From: [Pantoea] beijingensis
Lineage (GTDB): Bacteria; Pseudomonadota; Gammaproteobacteria; Enterobacterales; Enterobacteriaceae
Direction of reading: 5' to 3'
DNA length: 64,000 nucleotides
Assembly (NCBI RefSeq): GCF_022647505.1
Contig: NZ_CP071409.1
Coordinates: 3,162,001 to 3,226,000, forward strand
Shown: positions 47,812-58,991 of the stretch, piece by piece
Position numbering within the stretch: the stretch's first letter is position 1
Layout: the number at the start of each line of letters is the position of its first letter
Notes under the pieces: generated by a model
Databases searched by the model: none
What the model saw: the letters and a program-made list of their open reading frames with translations, nothing else
What the model was told of the DNA's origin: nothing
Program-made: the position numbers and the translations under genes

Positions 47812-49127
47812 TAGCCAAGCTCCTTAGCCAGTTGGGCGAAACACTCACCGCGCTGTTCAAAGTTTCGGAACTGATCGAGGCTGGCACAGGCTGGCGACAG
47901 CAGTACCGTATCACCCGATTTTACCTGAGGAGCGATCTGTTCCATCGCCTGCTGTAACGTTTCGGTACATACCGCAATGTCCGGCCTCAGCGAAGCCAAC
48001 TCATCAGCATCACGGCCAAAACAATAGGTGCGAATGTTTTCGCCCTGCAAATAACGCGTCAGCGGTGTGAAATCGGCAGATTTACCCTCTCCGCCCAATA
48101 GTAACCAGAGTGTCCCTTCTACCTTCAGCCCGCTCAGTGCCGCTTCGGTGCTACCAACATTGGTTGCTTTTGAATCGTTAATCCAGCACACGCCGTTACG
48201 CTCATGCACGCGTTGGAAGCGATGCGGTAAACCGCTGAACGTGGTTAGCGCCTTCAGACTGGTCGTGCGTGGTAAACCCACGGCATCAGCCAGCGCCAGC
48301 GCCGCCAGCGCATTGGTATAATTATGCTGACCAACCATATTCATTTCATTGACGTTCAATACTTTCTCACCCTGCGCGCGAAGCCATACGCCGCCCTGCT
48401 GATAATTCAGGTGATAGTCGCCGACATCCACACCGAAGCTGACACAACGTGCGTCAGCGCCGCGAACTGGCAGGGTCAGCGCATCATCCGCATTAACGAT
48501 ACAGGTTTTTGCATTCTCATAAATTCGCAGCTTAGCCGCACGGTACTGCTGTAACCCCAGCGGATAGCGGTCCATATGATCTTCGGTAACGTTGAGGATA
48601 GTTGCCGCCGCTGCCTTAAGGCTGTAGGTGGTTTCCAGCTGGAAACTGGAAAGTTCCAGCACATAGAGTTGGGCCGGCTTCTGCAACAGCGTCAGTGCAG
48701 GAAGCCCAATATTGCCACCGACACCCACTGACCATCCGGCCGCTTTCGCCATCTCACCAACCAACATCGTTACGGTACTTTTGCCGTTAGATCCGGTGAT
48801 TGCCACGATCGGTGCCTGCGCTTCCCGGCAGAACAGTTCAATGTCACCCACAATTTCGACGCCCGCCTGCGCAGCGTCGATCAGTGAAGGATGCGCCAGC
48901 GCCATCCCCGGACTGGCGACAATCAAGTCAGCATCAAGCAGCCATTGATCGTTAAGTGAGCCCAGATGGCACTCAATATTATCTGTAAGTTTATCAAGCC
49001 CAGGCGGCGACACGCGGGTATCCATCACGCGAGGCGTAACGCCTTGCGCAACAAAGAAATCAACACAGGATAAGCCCGTCAGGCCCAGCCCAATGATGAC
49101 CACATTTCTCCCGCGATAGTCAGCCAT
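47811..49127 (-). CDS. murD: UDP-MurNAc-L-Ala:D-Glu ligase
   Basis: MurD adds D-glutamate to UDP-MurNAc-L-Ala. The 438-residue enzyme has the N-terminal [17 protein letters not shown] dinucleotide-like fold, ATP loop [14 protein letters not shown] at about 109-122, [11 protein letters not shown] and a C-terminal domain with [15 protein letters not shown]. It starts 2 bp after mraY ends. Confidence 0.97.
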   Translation of the reverse strand: MADYRGRNVVIIGLGLTGLSCVDFFVAQGVTPRVMDTRVSPPGLDKLTDNIECHLGSLNDQWLLDADLIVASPGMALAHPSLIDAAQAGVEIVGDIELFCREAQAPIVAITGSNGKSTVTMLVGEMAKAAGWSVGVGGNIGLPALTLLQKPAQLYVLELSSFQLETTYSLKAAAATILNVTEDHMDRYPLGLQQYRAAKLRIYENAKTCIVNADDALTLPVRGADARCVSFGVDVGDYHLNYQQGGVWLRAQGEKVLNVNEMNMVGQHNYTNALAALALADAVGLPRTTSLKALTTFSGLPHRFQRVHERNGVCWINDSKATNVGSTEAALSGLKVEGTLWLLLGGEGKSADFTPLTRYLQGENIRTYCFGRDADELASLRPDIAVCTETLQQAMEQIAPQVKSGDTVLLSPACASLDQFRNFEQRGECFAQLAKELG

Positions 49128-49129
49128 GA

Positions 49130-50212
49130 TTAACGTACCTTCAGGGTTGCCAGGCCAATCAGCACCAGCATTAGCGAAATAATCCAGAAACGCACAATGA
49201 CGCGCGGCTCCGGCCAGCCTTTTAATTCATAGTGGTGATGAATCGGCGCCATACGGAAAATACGTTGTCCGCGGAGCTTGAACGACCCTACCTGCAAAAT
49301 GACCGACAGCGTTTCAACCACAAACACACCGCCCATAATCACCAACAGGAACTCCTGACGCAGTAATACCGCGATGGTTCCCAACGCACCGCCCAATGCC
49401 AGTGAGCCCACGTCGCCCATAAACACCTGAGCGGGATAAGTGTTGAACCACAAAAAACCTAATCCGGCCCCGACAATGGCGGTACAAACAATAACCAGCT
49501 CACCGGCATGGCGTAGATAAGGAATATGAAGATAACCGGCAAAATTCATGTTTCCCGTCGCCCAGGCCACCAGTGCAAAACCTGCGGCAACAAATACCGT
49601 AGGCATAATTGCCAGGCCATCAAGGCCGTCGGTCAGGTTAACCGCGTTGCCCGTGCCCACAATCACAAAATAGGCCAGCAGGATATACAGCAGTCCCAGT
49701 TGCGGCATCACATCTTTAAAGAAGGGCACCACCAGCTCGGTCGCAGGCGTATCTTTGCCAATCATGTACAGCATGAAGGCGACCGCCAGCGCGATCGCTG
49801 ACATCCAAAAGTACTTCCAGCGGGCAATCAGGCCTTTAGTATCTTTGCGTACCACTTTCCGGTAATCATCAACAAAACCGACGATGCCGTAGCCCACCAG
49901 CACAAACAGCACACACCAGACATAAGGGTTAGACGGATAGGCCCACATCAATACCGAGACGGTAATTGAAAACAGGATCATGATGCCGCCCATAGTTGGC
50001 GTACCCCGCTTACTGAAGTGCGACTCAGGACCATCATTTCGCACAACCTGACCAATTTGTAATTTCTGTAGCCATGCGATGAGTCGCGGGCCCATCCACA
50101 GGGAGATAAATAACGCGGTCAGCAGGCTGACAATGGCGCGAAACGTCAGGTAGGAAAAGACGTTAAAGCCAGAATAAAAAGCAGCCAGATGCTCGGCCAG
50201 CCAAACTAACAT
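49130..50212 (-). CDS. mraY: Phospho-MurNAc-pentapeptide translocase MraY
   Basis: MraY transfers phospho-MurNAc-pentapeptide to undecaprenyl phosphate to give lipid I. The 360-residue integral membrane protein has about ten membrane segments and the catalytic motifs [24 protein letters not shown] and [23 protein letters not shown], then [14 protein letters not shown]. It overlaps murF by 7 bp. Confidence 0.98.
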   Translation of the reverse strand: MLVWLAEHLAAFYSGFNVFSYLTFRAIVSLLTALFISLWMGPRLIAWLQKLQIGQVVRNDGPESHFSKRGTPTMGGIMILFSITVSVLMWAYPSNPYVWCVLFVLVGYGIVGFVDDYRKVVRKDTKGLIARWKYFWMSAIALAVAFMLYMIGKDTPATELVVPFFKDVMPQLGLLYILLAYFVIVGTGNAVNLTDGLDGLAIMPTVFVAAGFALVAWATGNMNFAGYLHIPYLRHAGELVIVCTAIVGAGLGFLWFNTYPAQVFMGDVGSLALGGALGTIAVLLRQEFLLVIMGGVFVVETLSVILQVGSFKLRGQRIFRMAPIHHHYELKGWPEPRVIVRFWIISLMLVLIGLATLKVR

Positions 50213-51567
50213 GTTCCTTTCTCCTGTAAGGTCTGCACTACCTGCTCCATGGCGGCACTACGTGAGCCTTTAACTAAAATGGTAATGACCGGATGTTCGG
50301 ACAACAGCCCAAGCAGACGCGTCACCAGTGCGTTTTTTTCCTGAAAATGTTCGCCGACGCCGCTGGCATCACTGATGCCTTTGCTTAACTGCCCCACACT
50401 CAACACCTTATCAATCCCCGCCAAATGCGCTGCCAATCCGACTTCACGGTGACATTCAACGGCTTCTGCGCCCAACTCGGCCATATCACCTACAACCATC
50501 ACTCGATAACCGGGCATTTCCGCCAGCACGTGTGCTGCCGCAGTCATCGACCCCACATTGGCGTTATAACTGTCATCCAGCAGCAGTTTCCCTGCCGCCA
50601 GAGAGATCGGAAAAAGACGGCCCGGTACGGCTTGTAACCCGCGTAAACCGAGCCGGATCGCCTCAAGAGGGGCGTCAACTGAGAGTGCCAGCGCAGATGC
50701 TGCCAGCGCATTCGCAATGTTATGCCGTCCGGGTAATGGTAACGTCACGGCGATCTTGCCTACCGGGGTATGCAACATAAACGCAGTACCCTGAGCATCA
50801 ATACGAATATCTGTGGCGTAAAAATCGCTGTCCGCCTGTGGCTCCGCAGAGAAACGCCAAACCGTTTTATGCTGCAAATGGTTTTGCCAGTGCGGCCAGT
50901 CGTTACTGTCAGCATTAATGATTGCCGTGCCTGTGGCTGTCAGCCCTTCAAATATTTCGCCTTTCGCCTTCGCAACGCCCGTGAGCGAGCCAAACCCTTC
51001 CAGATGCGCCGCCGCAAGATTATTAACCAGCGCAGCTTCCGGACGTGTTAGATCTGTGGTCCAGGCAATTTCGCCCTGATGATTCGCACCAAGCTCAATC
51101 ACCGCATATTGATGCTGTTCGGTAAGGCGCAGCAGCGTCAGCGGCACACCGATATCGTTATTGAGGTTGCCGGCGGTGTATAGCGTTTCGCCACACTCAC
51201 GCAAAATGGCGGCAGCCATCTCTTTCACTGAAGTCTTACCGGATGAGCCCGTCAGCGCGACCACGCGCGCTTTCGATTGCTGGCGTACCCAGGCCGCTAG
51301 TTTGCCAAGCGCAATACGAGTATCAGCTACCACCACCTGCGGGATATCCAAAGGTAAGCGCCTACTTACTAAAACAGCAGCACAGCCTCGCCCAATGGCG
51401 TCCTTAATAAAATCATGCGCATCGAATCGCTCACCTTTCAACGCAATAAACAGGCTACCCGGTGTAACTTTACGTGTATCTGTCGTCACTTCCGCGAAGG
51501 TAAGATCGTTACCGACCAATTCGCCGGAAACAATCTCAGCCAGCAGCTGTAATGAGAGCGCGATCAT
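50206..51567 (-). CDS. murF: UDP-MurNAc-tripeptide:D-Ala-D-Ala ligase
   Basis: MurF adds the D-Ala-D-Ala dipeptide and completes the pentapeptide precursor. The 453-residue ligase has [15 protein letters not shown] loop [15 protein letters not shown] at about 104-118, and [18 protein letters not shown] in the substrate domain. It overlaps murE by 4 bp and mraY by 7 bp. Confidence 0.97.
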   Translation of the reverse strand: MIALSLQLLAEIVSGELVGNDLTFAEVTTDTRKVTPGSLFIALKGERFDAHDFIKDAIGRGCAAVLVSRRLPLDIPQVVVADTRIALGKLAAWVRQQSKARVVALTGSSGKTSVKEMAAAILRECGETLYTAGNLNNDIGVPLTLLRLTEQHQYAVIELGANHQGEIAWTTDLTRPEAALVNNLAAAHLEGFGSLTGVAKAKGEIFEGLTATGTAIINADSNDWPHWQNHLQHKTVWRFSAEPQADSDFYATDIRIDAQGTAFMLHTPVGKIAVTLPLPGRHNIANALAASALALSVDAPLEAIRLGLRGLQAVPGRLFPISLAAGKLLLDDSYNANVGSMTAAAHVLAEMPGYRVMVVGDMAELGAEAVECHREVGLAAHLAGIDKVLSVGQLSKGISDASGVGEHFQEKNALVTRLLGLLSEHPVITILVKGSRSAAMEQVVQTLQEKGTC

Positions 51568-53051
51568 GCCATCACCCCCAGCAGGCGAGCGACCGTTAAA
51601 CGATCGGAGTAATCAAGACGGCGATTGCCAACCAGTTGATAATCCTCATGGCCTTTACCGGCAATCAGTACCACATCATTTTCTTTCGCCTGCATAATAA
51701 CGTTAGTGACCGCTTGCGCACGTCCGTGCAGCACGCGAGCGCGTCCCGGATCCAGCAGGCCACTTAAAATATCTGTCACAATCGCGGAAGGCTCTTCGCT
51801 ACGCGGATTATCATCTGTCACCACAACGACGTCAGAAAACTGCTCCGCGATAGCGCCCATAAGTGGGCGCTTACCTTTGTCACGATCGCCGCCACAGCCG
51901 AACACGCACCATAGCTGACCACGACAATGCAGACGAGCCGCTTCCAGCGCCTTTTCCAATGCATCCGGTGTATGGGCATAATCCACGACGACAGTCGGTT
52001 TCGCGGGCGCATGGAAGACTTCCATACGCCCACATACTGGCTGCAACTGATTACCCGTTGCTATCAGTGACGCCAGTGGGTAGCCCAGAGCCAGCAACGT
52101 TGCCAGTGCGACCAGCAGATTACTGACGTTAAATGCCCCCATCAGACGACTGTCAATTTCGCCGTTGCCCCATGTCGATTCGAAGGCAATCGAAGCACCG
52201 TTATCGTGGAAGCTTACCCTGGTCGCTTTCAACCAGCGTCCATGGCAGCCGGGTTGCAGGTTATTCTTCATGGTTACGGCAACCGCATCCGGTAACTGCT
52301 GTAACCAGCGGAATCCAACCTCATCATCAGCATTGATAATTGTCTGACCAACCTGATGCTCAGAGAAAAGCAGCCATTTAGCCGCTTCGTAGCGCGTCAT
52401 ATCGCCGTGGTAATCCAGGTGATCGCGGCTGAGGTTGGTAAATGCTGCGGCTGCAAACGGCAGCGCCGCAACACGATGCTGCACCAGCCCATGAGAAGAG
52501 ATTTCCATTGCGGCCAGCGTCGCACCTTGCTCCACCAGAGAATGCAGCGCATGCTGTACATCCACTGCCGAGCCGGTTGTGTTCTCTGACGGTACCAGGC
52601 GACCATACAGGCCATTACCCACGGTTCCCATAACCGCACCTGTTTCCCCCATCAGCGTGGCCCACTGCGCCAGCAACTGCGTGGTCGTCGTTTTTCCATT
52701 GGTTCCGGTAACACCCACCAAACGCAGCTTTTCACCAGGCTGTTGATAAAAGCGCCCTGCCAGCGCTGATAAACGCTGCGGCAACTGCGCCAGATAAATC
52801 ACCGGTACGCCATGCATCTCGACGATATCGCCATCTTCCGCTTCACCCTCAGCCTCAGCGATAACGGCTGAAACGCCTTGTGCTATCGCCTGGGCGATAA
52901 AACGTCGCCCATCAGCCTGATGGCCCGCAATGGCCACGAACAGATCGCCAGACGCCGCCACGCGGCTGTCCAGTATCATTTCACGAAGCGGTCGCTCCGG
53001 CGCACCCGGCACCCACGGAGCCAATAAGTCGCGCAAATTACGATCTGCCAC
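51564..53051 (-). CDS. murE: UDP-MurNAc-L-Ala-D-Glu:meso-DAP ligase
   Basis: MurE adds meso-diaminopimelate. The 495-residue enzyme has ATP loop [15 protein letters not shown] at about 113-127, HDH-type [13 protein letters not shown], and the DNPRSEEP motif that marks specificity for meso-DAP rather than lysine. It overlaps ftsI by 14 bp and murF by 4 bp. Confidence 0.97.
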   Translation of the reverse strand: MADRNLRDLLAPWVPGAPERPLREMILDSRVAASGDLFVAIAGHQADGRRFIAQAIAQGVSAVIAEAEGEAEDGDIVEMHGVPVIYLAQLPQRLSALAGRFYQQPGEKLRLVGVTGTNGKTTTTQLLAQWATLMGETGAVMGTVGNGLYGRLVPSENTTGSAVDVQHALHSLVEQGATLAAMEISSHGLVQHRVAALPFAAAAFTNLSRDHLDYHGDMTRYEAAKWLLFSEHQVGQTIINADDEVGFRWLQQLPDAVAVTMKNNLQPGCHGRWLKATRVSFHDNGASIAFESTWGNGEIDSRLMGAFNVSNLLVALATLLALGYPLASLIATGNQLQPVCGRMEVFHAPAKPTVVVDYAHTPDALEKALEAARLHCRGQLWCVFGCGGDRDKGKRPLMGAIAEQFSDVVVVTDDNPRSEEPSAIVTDILSGLLDPGRARVLHGRAQAVTNVIMQAKENDVVLIAGKGHEDYQLVGNRRLDYSDRLTVARLLGVMA

Positions 53052-54804
53052 CTGAACCCTCTTTTGTATTTGTCACCATCTCATTTTGACCAACAGCGGG
53101 TAATGCATCCGGTTCGACATTCATGGTGCGCAGTACGCCGCCCATGATTGCGCCAAATACCGGTGCAGATACCGCACCACCGTAATATTTACCTGCCTGT
53201 GGATCATTGATGACCACAACCAGTGCAAAACGAGGATGACTCGCAGGCGCAACGCCCGCTGTATAAGCGATGTATTTATTCACATAGCGACCATCAGGGC
53301 CGACTTTTTTCGCGGTACCGGTTTTAATCGCGATACGATAGCCTTTGATCGCTGCCTTAACGCCACCACCGCCAGGTAACGCTACGCTTTCCATCATGTG
53401 AACCACGGTACGGACCAAAGGTTCAGGGAAAGCACGCTCACCCGAAACGGGTGGATCAACCTTGGTAATCGACAGCGGTCGCGCAATGCCATAGCTGCCA
53501 ATCGTTGCGTAGACTCGCGCTAACTGTAACGGTGTTACCATTAGCCCATAGCCGAAAGAGAAGGTGGCCCTCTCTATGTCAGACCACCGTTGTTTTTGAG
53601 GATATAAGCCACTGCTCTCTCCGACCAACCCCAAATTGGTCGCTTTACCCAGTCCAAAACGAGAGTAAGTATCTACTAGCGCTGAGGACGGCATCGCTAA
53701 CGCCAACTTTGAAACACCGACGTTACTCGACTTCTGTAGAACCCCGGTAAGGGTCAATTCGTTATAGCGCGCCACATCTTTAATTTCATGGCCGTTAATC
53801 CGGTACGGAACGGTATTCAGTACGCTGTTTTCTTTGACGACCCCGCGCTGCAACGCCGTCATCACAACCATGGGTTTGACGGTGGAGCCAGGTTCAAAAA
53901 TGTCAGTGATCGCTCGGTTACGCATCACATCTTTTGGCGTTCCCGCGAGATTATTCGGGTTGTAAGCCGGGCTATTGGCCATTGCCAGGACTTCACCCGT
54001 ATTCACATCCACCAATACGGCCGTACCAGACTCCGCTTTGTTAAACGCTACCGCATTATTCAGCTCGCGGTAGACCAGCGCCTGCAACCGTTCGTCGATG
54101 CTAAGCGCGAGATTATGGGCAGCCTGGCTATCCACCGAGGAGATATCTTCGATAACGCGTCCAAAGCGATCTTTACGAACCGTCCGCTCACCTGGCTGGC
54201 CGGTAAGCCATTTGTCGAAGCTTTTTTCGACACCTTCGATCCCCTGGCCATCAATATTGGTGAAGCCAATCAAATGCGAAGTGACCTGGCCTGCGGGATA
54301 ATAACGCCGTGACTCTTCGCGCAGATGAATCCCCGGAAGCTTCAGTTTTTTGATGTAGTCGCCAATGGCTGGATTAACCTGACGCGCCAGATAAACAAAG
54401 CGTCCTTTGGGATTGGCATTAACGCGCGCGGCCAGTTGGTCAAGCGGAATGGAAAGTGCATCAGAAAGCGCCTTCCAGCGGCTATCAAGTGTGATACCGC
54501 CACGATCATGAAGCTCTTTAGGATCGGCCCAAATAGCATTAACCGGCACACTGACCGCCAGGGGCCGTCCAGCGCGATCGGTAATCATGCCGCGCGCCGT
54601 TGGCACTGCCTGCACGCGCAGCGAACGCATATCGCCTTCGCGCACCAATTTGTCCGGATTGATCACCTGCAGATACGCAACACGCAGGAGCAGACCGGCA
54701 AGAGCCAGGAAAATACAACCGCACAGCAACGCAAAACGCCAGCTTACAAAGCTGGCCTGATCTTCCTGTCGTTTCAATTTAAGCGTTTTCGTTGCGGCTC
54801 TCAT
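53038..54804 (-). CDS. ftsI: Septal peptidoglycan transpeptidase FtsI (PBP3)
   Basis: FtsI cross-links septal peptidoglycan and is the target of several β-lactams. The 588-residue protein has a short cytoplasmic tail, one membrane anchor (about 24-45), the pedestal domain with [15 protein letters not shown], and a transpeptidase domain with SxxK at S307-K310 (GSTVKP), SSN near 359 and KTGT near 494. The C-terminal tail is presumably processed as in E. coli. It lies 15 bp after ftsL. Confidence 0.98.
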   Translation of the reverse strand: MRAATKTLKLKRQEDQASFVSWRFALLCGCIFLALAGLLLRVAYLQVINPDKLVREGDMRSLRVQAVPTARGMITDRAGRPLAVSVPVNAIWADPKELHDRGGITLDSRWKALSDALSIPLDQLAARVNANPKGRFVYLARQVNPAIGDYIKKLKLPGIHLREESRRYYPAGQVTSHLIGFTNIDGQGIEGVEKSFDKWLTGQPGERTVRKDRFGRVIEDISSVDSQAAHNLALSIDERLQALVYRELNNAVAFNKAESGTAVLVDVNTGEVLAMANSPAYNPNNLAGTPKDVMRNRAITDIFEPGSTVKPMVVMTALQRGVVKENSVLNTVPYRINGHEIKDVARYNELTLTGVLQKSSNVGVSKLALAMPSSALVDTYSRFGLGKATNLGLVGESSGLYPQKQRWSDIERATFSFGYGLMVTPLQLARVYATIGSYGIARPLSITKVDPPVSGERAFPEPLVRTVVHMMESVALPGGGGVKAAIKGYRIAIKTGTAKKVGPDGRYVNKYIAYTAGVAPASHPRFALVVVINDPQAGKYYGGAVSAPVFGAIMGGVLRTMNVEPDALPAVGQNEMVTNTKEGSGGRS

Positions 54805-54819
54805 TGAGTCCGTGGTTCC

Positions 54820-55140
54820 TTATTGCTGTACCACTATGTTTTCCTGCGCCGGATCAACATGTTGCATTTGTAATTTCTCCGTTGCCGTACGCTCAACCCG
54901 GCTATGATCGCCGAGCGCATTTTCTTCCAGAATCAAGTTACGCCATTCAATGTCCAGTGCGTCGCGTTCCAGTACAAGCTGCTCACGCTGTGCCGTTAAC
55001 AGTCGCGTTTTATGCGCCGTTGTCACCACAAACACCGCAGAAACCAATACCGCAATCACCAGTATTAAAGCGATTTTACCGTGCCGGAGCAGATCGCCAC
55101 CGATCACGCCGGGTAAACTGTGGCGCTCGTTACCAATCAC
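54820..55140 (-). CDS. ftsL: Cell division protein FtsL
   Basis: FtsL forms the FtsQLB complex that activates FtsWI. The 106-residue bitopic protein has a short cytoplasmic tail, a membrane segment at about 23-43 ([19 protein letters not shown]) and a periplasmic coiled coil ([29 protein letters not shown]). It overlaps rsmH by 4 bp. Confidence 0.95.
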   Translation of the reverse strand: MIGNERHSLPGVIGGDLLRHGKIALILVIAVLVSAVFVVTTAHKTRLLTAQREQLVLERDALDIEWRNLILEENALGDHSRVERTATEKLQMQHVDPAQENIVVQQ

Positions 55141-56078
55141 GATGCAGTCCTTTCAGCGATGCGCAGCACCGAACTGCGCGCCCGTGGATTCTCTGCCACT
55201 TCGGCTTCACCAGGCATCATCTTGCCAAGTGCTTTTAACTCGCGTCCGCCCAGCTTTTGCAACTGCGCTTCGGTCATTGGAATACCCGCCGGAACCTGAG
55301 GACCACGACTCTGTTCACGCATAAATCGTTTCACAATGCGGTCCTCCAGTGAATGGAAGCTAATCACCGACAGGCGACCCTCGGGTGCCAGCGCGCGCAC
55401 CGCACCTTTCAGTGCCTGCTCAATCTCTTCCAGCTCGCTGTTTACCCAAATACGAATTGCCTGGAAACTGCGCGTCGCCGGATGCTTAAATTTGTCTTTT
55501 ACCGGGGTCGCCACATAAATCACATCAGCCAATTCTTTGGTGCGTGTCATCGGTTGTTCACGATTACGTTCAACAATGGCGCGTGCTATACGTTTGGCAA
55601 ATCGCTCTTCCCCAAAGGTTTTCAGTACAAAAGCGATATCGCTCTCTTCTGCCTGCAATAACCATTCGGCGGCTGACAATCCCCGAGTGGGATCCATTCG
55701 CATGTCCAGCGGACCATCACGCATAAATGAAAAACCGCGCTCAGCGTCATCTAATTGCGGCGAAGAGACGCCAAGATCCAACAAGATGCCATCGATTTTT
55801 CCGGTCAACCCACGCGCTTCAACATAATCAGCCAGTTGTGAAAAAGGGCCATGGATGATGGTGAACCGCGGATCGGTTATTTCAGCTGCGGCTGCGATAG
55901 CTTGCGGATCGCGATCAATAGCATAAAGACGGCCCTGCTCACCCAGTTGGGAAAGGATCAAGCGAGAATGTCCACCGCGCCCGAACGTGCCATCTATGTA
56001 AATGCCGTTATCCTTAAGGTTGAGGCCATTTACTGCCTCATCTAACAGCACCGTGGTATGTTTAAAATTATCCTGCAT
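55137..56078 (-). CDS. rsmH: 16S rRNA m4C1402 methyltransferase RsmH
   Basis: RsmH N4-methylates C1402 in the 16S rRNA P site. The 313-residue SAM-dependent enzyme has [13 protein letters not shown], the SAM loop [34 protein letters not shown], and [20 protein letters not shown] near the C-terminus. It lies 2 bp after mraZ. Confidence 0.97.
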   Translation of the reverse strand: MQDNFKHTTVLLDEAVNGLNLKDNGIYIDGTFGRGGHSRLILSQLGEQGRLYAIDRDPQAIAAAAEITDPRFTIIHGPFSQLADYVEARGLTGKIDGILLDLGVSSPQLDDAERGFSFMRDGPLDMRMDPTRGLSAAEWLLQAEESDIAFVLKTFGEERFAKRIARAIVERNREQPMTRTKELADVIYVATPVKDKFKHPATRSFQAIRIWVNSELEEIEQALKGAVRALAPEGRLSVISFHSLEDRIVKRFMREQSRGPQVPAGIPMTEAQLQKLGGRELKALGKMMPGEAEVAENPRARSSVLRIAERTAS

Positions 56079-56080
56079 AG

Positions 56081-56539
56081 CTATAACGACAAATCCTGCA
56101 ACCGCTCAGACAATGGCTCTTGAGTCGACTGCTCAGCGTCAATATCTTCCTTGACTTGTTGATACCAGGTCTGTTCATCCCACAATTCAAACTTATTGAA
56201 CTGCCCAACCAGCATCACTTCTTTTGTCAGGCTCGCATGTTGACGAAGCGTATTCGCTAACAGTAAACGGCCTGCGTTATCCATCTGGCACTCACTGGCA
56301 TGTCCCAGCAACAGACGCTGTACGCGTCGCTCAGCCGGGTTCATGCTGGACAAACGAGACAGTTTTTGTTCAATGATTTCCCATTCGGGCAAGGTATAAA
56401 GCAGCAGGCACGGCTGGTGGAGGTCAATGGTACAGACCATTTGCCCCTGTGATTCCCCGATCAGCATTTCGCGGTAGCGAGTCGGAACGGCAAGCCGCCC
56501 TTTGCTGTCGAGATTGACTAACGTTGCTCCACGGAACAT
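56081..56539 (-). CDS. mraZ: Transcriptional regulator MraZ
   Basis: MraZ is a ring-forming SpoVT/AbrB-type regulator that in E. coli represses its own dcw promoter. The 152-residue protein carries two copies of the DNA-binding motif, [15 protein letters not shown] (about 9-23) and [17 protein letters not shown] (about 85-101). It is the first gene of the dcw cluster; its binding boxes lie just upstream. Confidence 0.97.
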   Translation of the reverse strand: MFRGATLVNLDSKGRLAVPTRYREMLIGESQGQMVCTIDLHQPCLLLYTLPEWEIIEQKLSRLSSMNPAERRVQRLLLGHASECQMDNAGRLLLANTLRQHASLTKEVMLVGQFNKFELWDEQTWYQQVKEDIDAEQSTQEPLSERLQDLSL

Positions 56540-56568
56540 GCCAGCCTCACCCCCCAGTTACCCTTTAG

Positions 56569-56593
56569 CACCACTTTACTCCACAAATTCCCA
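56569..56593 (-). promoter_or_regulatory. MraZ operator boxes (three repeats, two degraded)
   Basis: Read toward mraZ: TGGGA-ATTTG-TGGAG-TAAAG-TGGTG, i.e. three 5-bp boxes at exact 10-bp spacing, 30-54 bp before the start codon. E. coli MraZ binds TGGGN repeats with this spacing. Only the first box keeps TGGG here. Confidence 0.7.
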
Positions 56594-56600
56594 CTAAAAG

Positions 56601-56630
56601 AGTTTACGGAGCGGAGGAAAACATTGTCAA
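56601..56630 (-). promoter_or_regulatory. Pmra promoter of the dcw cluster
   Basis: On the minus strand TTGACA (56630-56625) and TAAACT (56606-56601) are separated by 18 bp. Transcription would start near 56594, at the edge of the MraZ boxes. Confidence 0.8.
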
Positions 56631-57044
56631 GCCGCAGTCATGGCTTAACGACATTATTTCTGAGGGGATAAAAAGAATAATCCGTTAAAAATAAACGTTG
56701 CCTGATATCAGCTAAAAAATAAGCCGATGAATAATGACAAAAAAATCAAGACCACCCGAATTATGCTCAAAAATATAGCAACGCAAAATGAGAGAAAAAT
56801 AAGCTATCAACTTTGCGACGCGGGCGGCATTTTAAGGTATTTCTGAGAGATTGCACAGGCTGATGCCGCGCTCTGCGGGCAGATAATATTGCAAAAATAC
56901 ATTAGGCAATAACAATAGTGGTTAAGTGAATGAGGGATAAGGTGAAAATTGGCGGTGATAATTTACAAAAATATGTTTCGGTATGATGCCATTAAAATCA
57001 ATCGGGATTTTAAGGTATATGGGACGCGAAAATTATTTGAACAG
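56631..57044. other. AT-rich intergenic region upstream of the dcw promoter
   Basis: About 410 bp between the cra terminator and Pmra, without a gene. It contains an exact 12-bp direct repeat, ATTTTAAGGTAT, at 56829-56840 and 57007-57018. No ORF, tRNA or terminator was recognised. In E. coli this interval is also non-coding. Confidence 0.5.
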
Positions 57045-57069
57045 ATAAAAAAGGCAGCAGCGCTGCCTT
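57045..57069 (-). terminator. Intrinsic terminator of cra
   Basis: AAGGCAGC-GCT-GCTGCCTT followed by TTTTAT on the minus strand, directly behind the cra stop. Confidence 0.92.
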
Positions 57070-57076
57070 CACGATG

Positions 57077-58087
57077 TTAGCTCTCTTTACGGCTTAATTT
57101 TCCCCGCCGGAACAAATTGCGACGAATACGGGTTAACCCTGGCTTCGGTTTGCGTGGCTCATCAAGACTCGCGAGCACCAGTTCCAGTACGCGCTCGGCC
57201 ACGTCACGATGACGCTGGGCGACAGCCAGAACCGGACACTCAAGGAAATCGAGCAACTCGTGATCGCCAAACGTTGCAATCGCTAAATCGGTTGGTAGCC
57301 GTCCTTCTCGCTTCAGCGTGACATCCATTACCCCCTGCAACAAACCAAAGGAGGTCGTAAATAGCGCATCTGGCATCGGATGAGTTTCGAGATATTTCTC
57401 GAAGAGCACCGCAGCCGCCGAACGCTCATAACTGTTGGCATAGATAAAATCAATCGGCCGCTCATCGCCTTTCCATGCATCGCGGAACCCCGTCTCACGC
57501 AGGAAGCTGACTGAAAGCTCAGGTAATGCGCCAAGATAAAGCACATTATTGATCGGGAGCTTGCGCAGCTCTTCTGCCAGCATCTGTGAGTCTTCCTGAT
57601 CGGCGCCCACCACGCTGGTGAAGTGTTCCCGATCCAACGCGCGGTCAAGCGCAATGATCGGGAGCGGATCTTTAATCCAGCGTTGATAGAAAGGGTGCTC
57701 CGGGGGGAGTGCCGTTGAAACAATAATCGCATCTACTTGCCGCTGGAGTAGATGCTCAATGCAACGCATCTCATTTTCCGGTAGATCTTCAGAGCAGGCG
57801 ATTAGCAGCTGGTAGCCGCGCTGTCGGGCCTGCCGCTCAAGATAATTTGCAATGCGCGTATAACTGGTATTCTCCAGATCGGGTATCACCAGACCAATCG
57901 AACGGGTTCGTCCTGCTCGTAAACCCGCAGCGACCGCGTTGGGATGGTAATTATGCTCACGCACCACGGACATCACTTTCTCGACGGTTTTATCGCTGAC
58001 ACGATACTGCTTCGCTTTGCCATTGATGACATAGCTTGCTGTCGTGCGCGATACGCCGGCAAGGCGCGCAATTTCATCCAGTTTCAC
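57077..58087 (-). CDS. cra: Catabolite repressor/activator Cra (FruR)
   Basis: Cra is a LacI-family regulator of glycolysis and gluconeogenesis, released by phosphorylated fructose intermediates. A GTG start at 58087 gives the family N-terminus ([35 protein letters not shown]), with GTGGGG upstream; the ATG at 58105 adds six residues without a ribosome binding site. The 336-residue protein has the helix-turn-helix at about 3-25, hinge helix near 50 ([17 protein letters not shown]) and a periplasmic-binding-protein-like sugar-phosphate domain. Confidence 0.96.
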   Translation of the reverse strand: MKLDEIARLAGVSRTTASYVINGKAKQYRVSDKTVEKVMSVVREHNYHPNAVAAGLRAGRTRSIGLVIPDLENTSYTRIANYLERQARQRGYQLLIACSEDLPENEMRCIEHLLQRQVDAIIVSTALPPEHPFYQRWIKDPLPIIALDRALDREHFTSVVGADQEDSQMLAEELRKLPINNVLYLGALPELSVSFLRETGFRDAWKGDERPIDFIYANSYERSAAAVLFEKYLETHPMPDALFTTSFGLLQGVMDVTLKREGRLPTDLAIATFGDHELLDFLECPVLAVAQRHRDVAERVLELVLASLDEPRKPKPGLTRIRRNLFRRGKLSRKES

Positions 58088-58440
58088 AATAACCCCACAC
58101 TTCATACGCTACGATGGCATGAATATGTCCCCACACATCCGACATTGCGTCAGGCAGGCATGCCAATCCATCCTGATGAACCAGACGCCGGTCAGCGTAA
58201 CCGGAAAGTAAACGCAGCGACTGCCAGTATGTAGATCTCTATAGCCCTGTCGTAGTCATGGATAAGAACATTTGCTACATCTAACAGCAGAAAGGATTGA
58301 CGAGCAACCGCTTTTCTCTCGCTGCGCTTATCTGTAATAAACAAAATAATAGAATTTAGCGCCATGATTTAAGGCTGAGGGTCGCGGCGAGGCTGACTTG
58401 ATTCAGCCTTGCAAGCAGCAGCGTCCCGAGAAAATAGCAT
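58088..58440. other. Intergenic region between cra and ilvH
   Basis: About 350 bp holding the cra promoter, which could not be placed with confidence. GGCTGA-cttgat-TCAGCC at 58391-58408 is a perfect 6-bp-arm palindrome; on the minus strand it contains GCTGAATC, a full left half of the Cra operator consensus. It is some 300 bp from the cra start, so autoregulation is only a suggestion. Confidence 0.35.
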
Positions 58441-58466
58441 AAAAAAGCCCGGCATTATGCCGGGCT
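58441..58466 (-). terminator. Intrinsic terminator of ilvIH
   Basis: AGCCCGGCA-TAA-TGCCGGGCT followed by TTTTT on the minus strand, about 30 bp after the ilvH stop. Confidence 0.95.
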
Positions 58467-58497
58467 TTGCGTGCTGACAATCTTGGTCACCGTCAGA

Positions 58498-58989
58498 TTA
58501 CCGCATAATACGATCGCCACGAGAAACACCAACGATACCAGAACGCGCCACTTCAACAATTTCAGCGACTTCACGCACTGTATTGAGGAACGCATCCAGC
58601 TTATCGCTGGTGCCCGCCAGTTGAACGGTATAGAGCGAAGGCGTAACGTCGACGATTTGACCACGGAAAATTTCGGCGCTGCGCTTCACTTCCTCGCGTC
58701 CATAACCGCTGGCCTGAATTTTCACCAACATAATTTCACGCTCAACATGCGATCCTTGACACAGCTCGCTCACGCGCAATACATCCACCAGCTTGTGCAG
58801 TTGCTTTTCGATTTGCTCCAATACTTTCTGATCGCCAACGGTTTGAATTGTCATGCGAGAAAGCGTGGGATCGTCAGTCGGGGCTACCGTCAGGCTTTCG
58901 ATGTTATAGCCACGTTGTGAAAACAGTCCGACCACACGGGATAACGCGCCGGATTCATTTTCCAGCAATACTGATAAAATACGCCGCAT
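58498..58989 (-). CDS. ilvH: Acetolactate synthase III small regulatory subunit
   Basis: IlvH activates IlvI and confers valine feedback inhibition. The 163-residue protein starts [35 protein letters not shown], an ACT domain with the asparagine and glycine residues of the valine site, and has a C-terminal regulatory domain with [16 protein letters not shown]. It lies 2 bp after ilvI. Confidence 0.97.
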   Translation of the reverse strand: MRRILSVLLENESGALSRVVGLFSQRGYNIESLTVAPTDDPTLSRMTIQTVGDQKVLEQIEKQLHKLVDVLRVSELCQGSHVEREIMLVKIQASGYGREEVKRSAEIFRGQIVDVTPSLYTVQLAGTSDKLDAFLNTVREVAEIVEVARSGIVGVSRGDRIMR

Positions 58990-58991
58990 GA

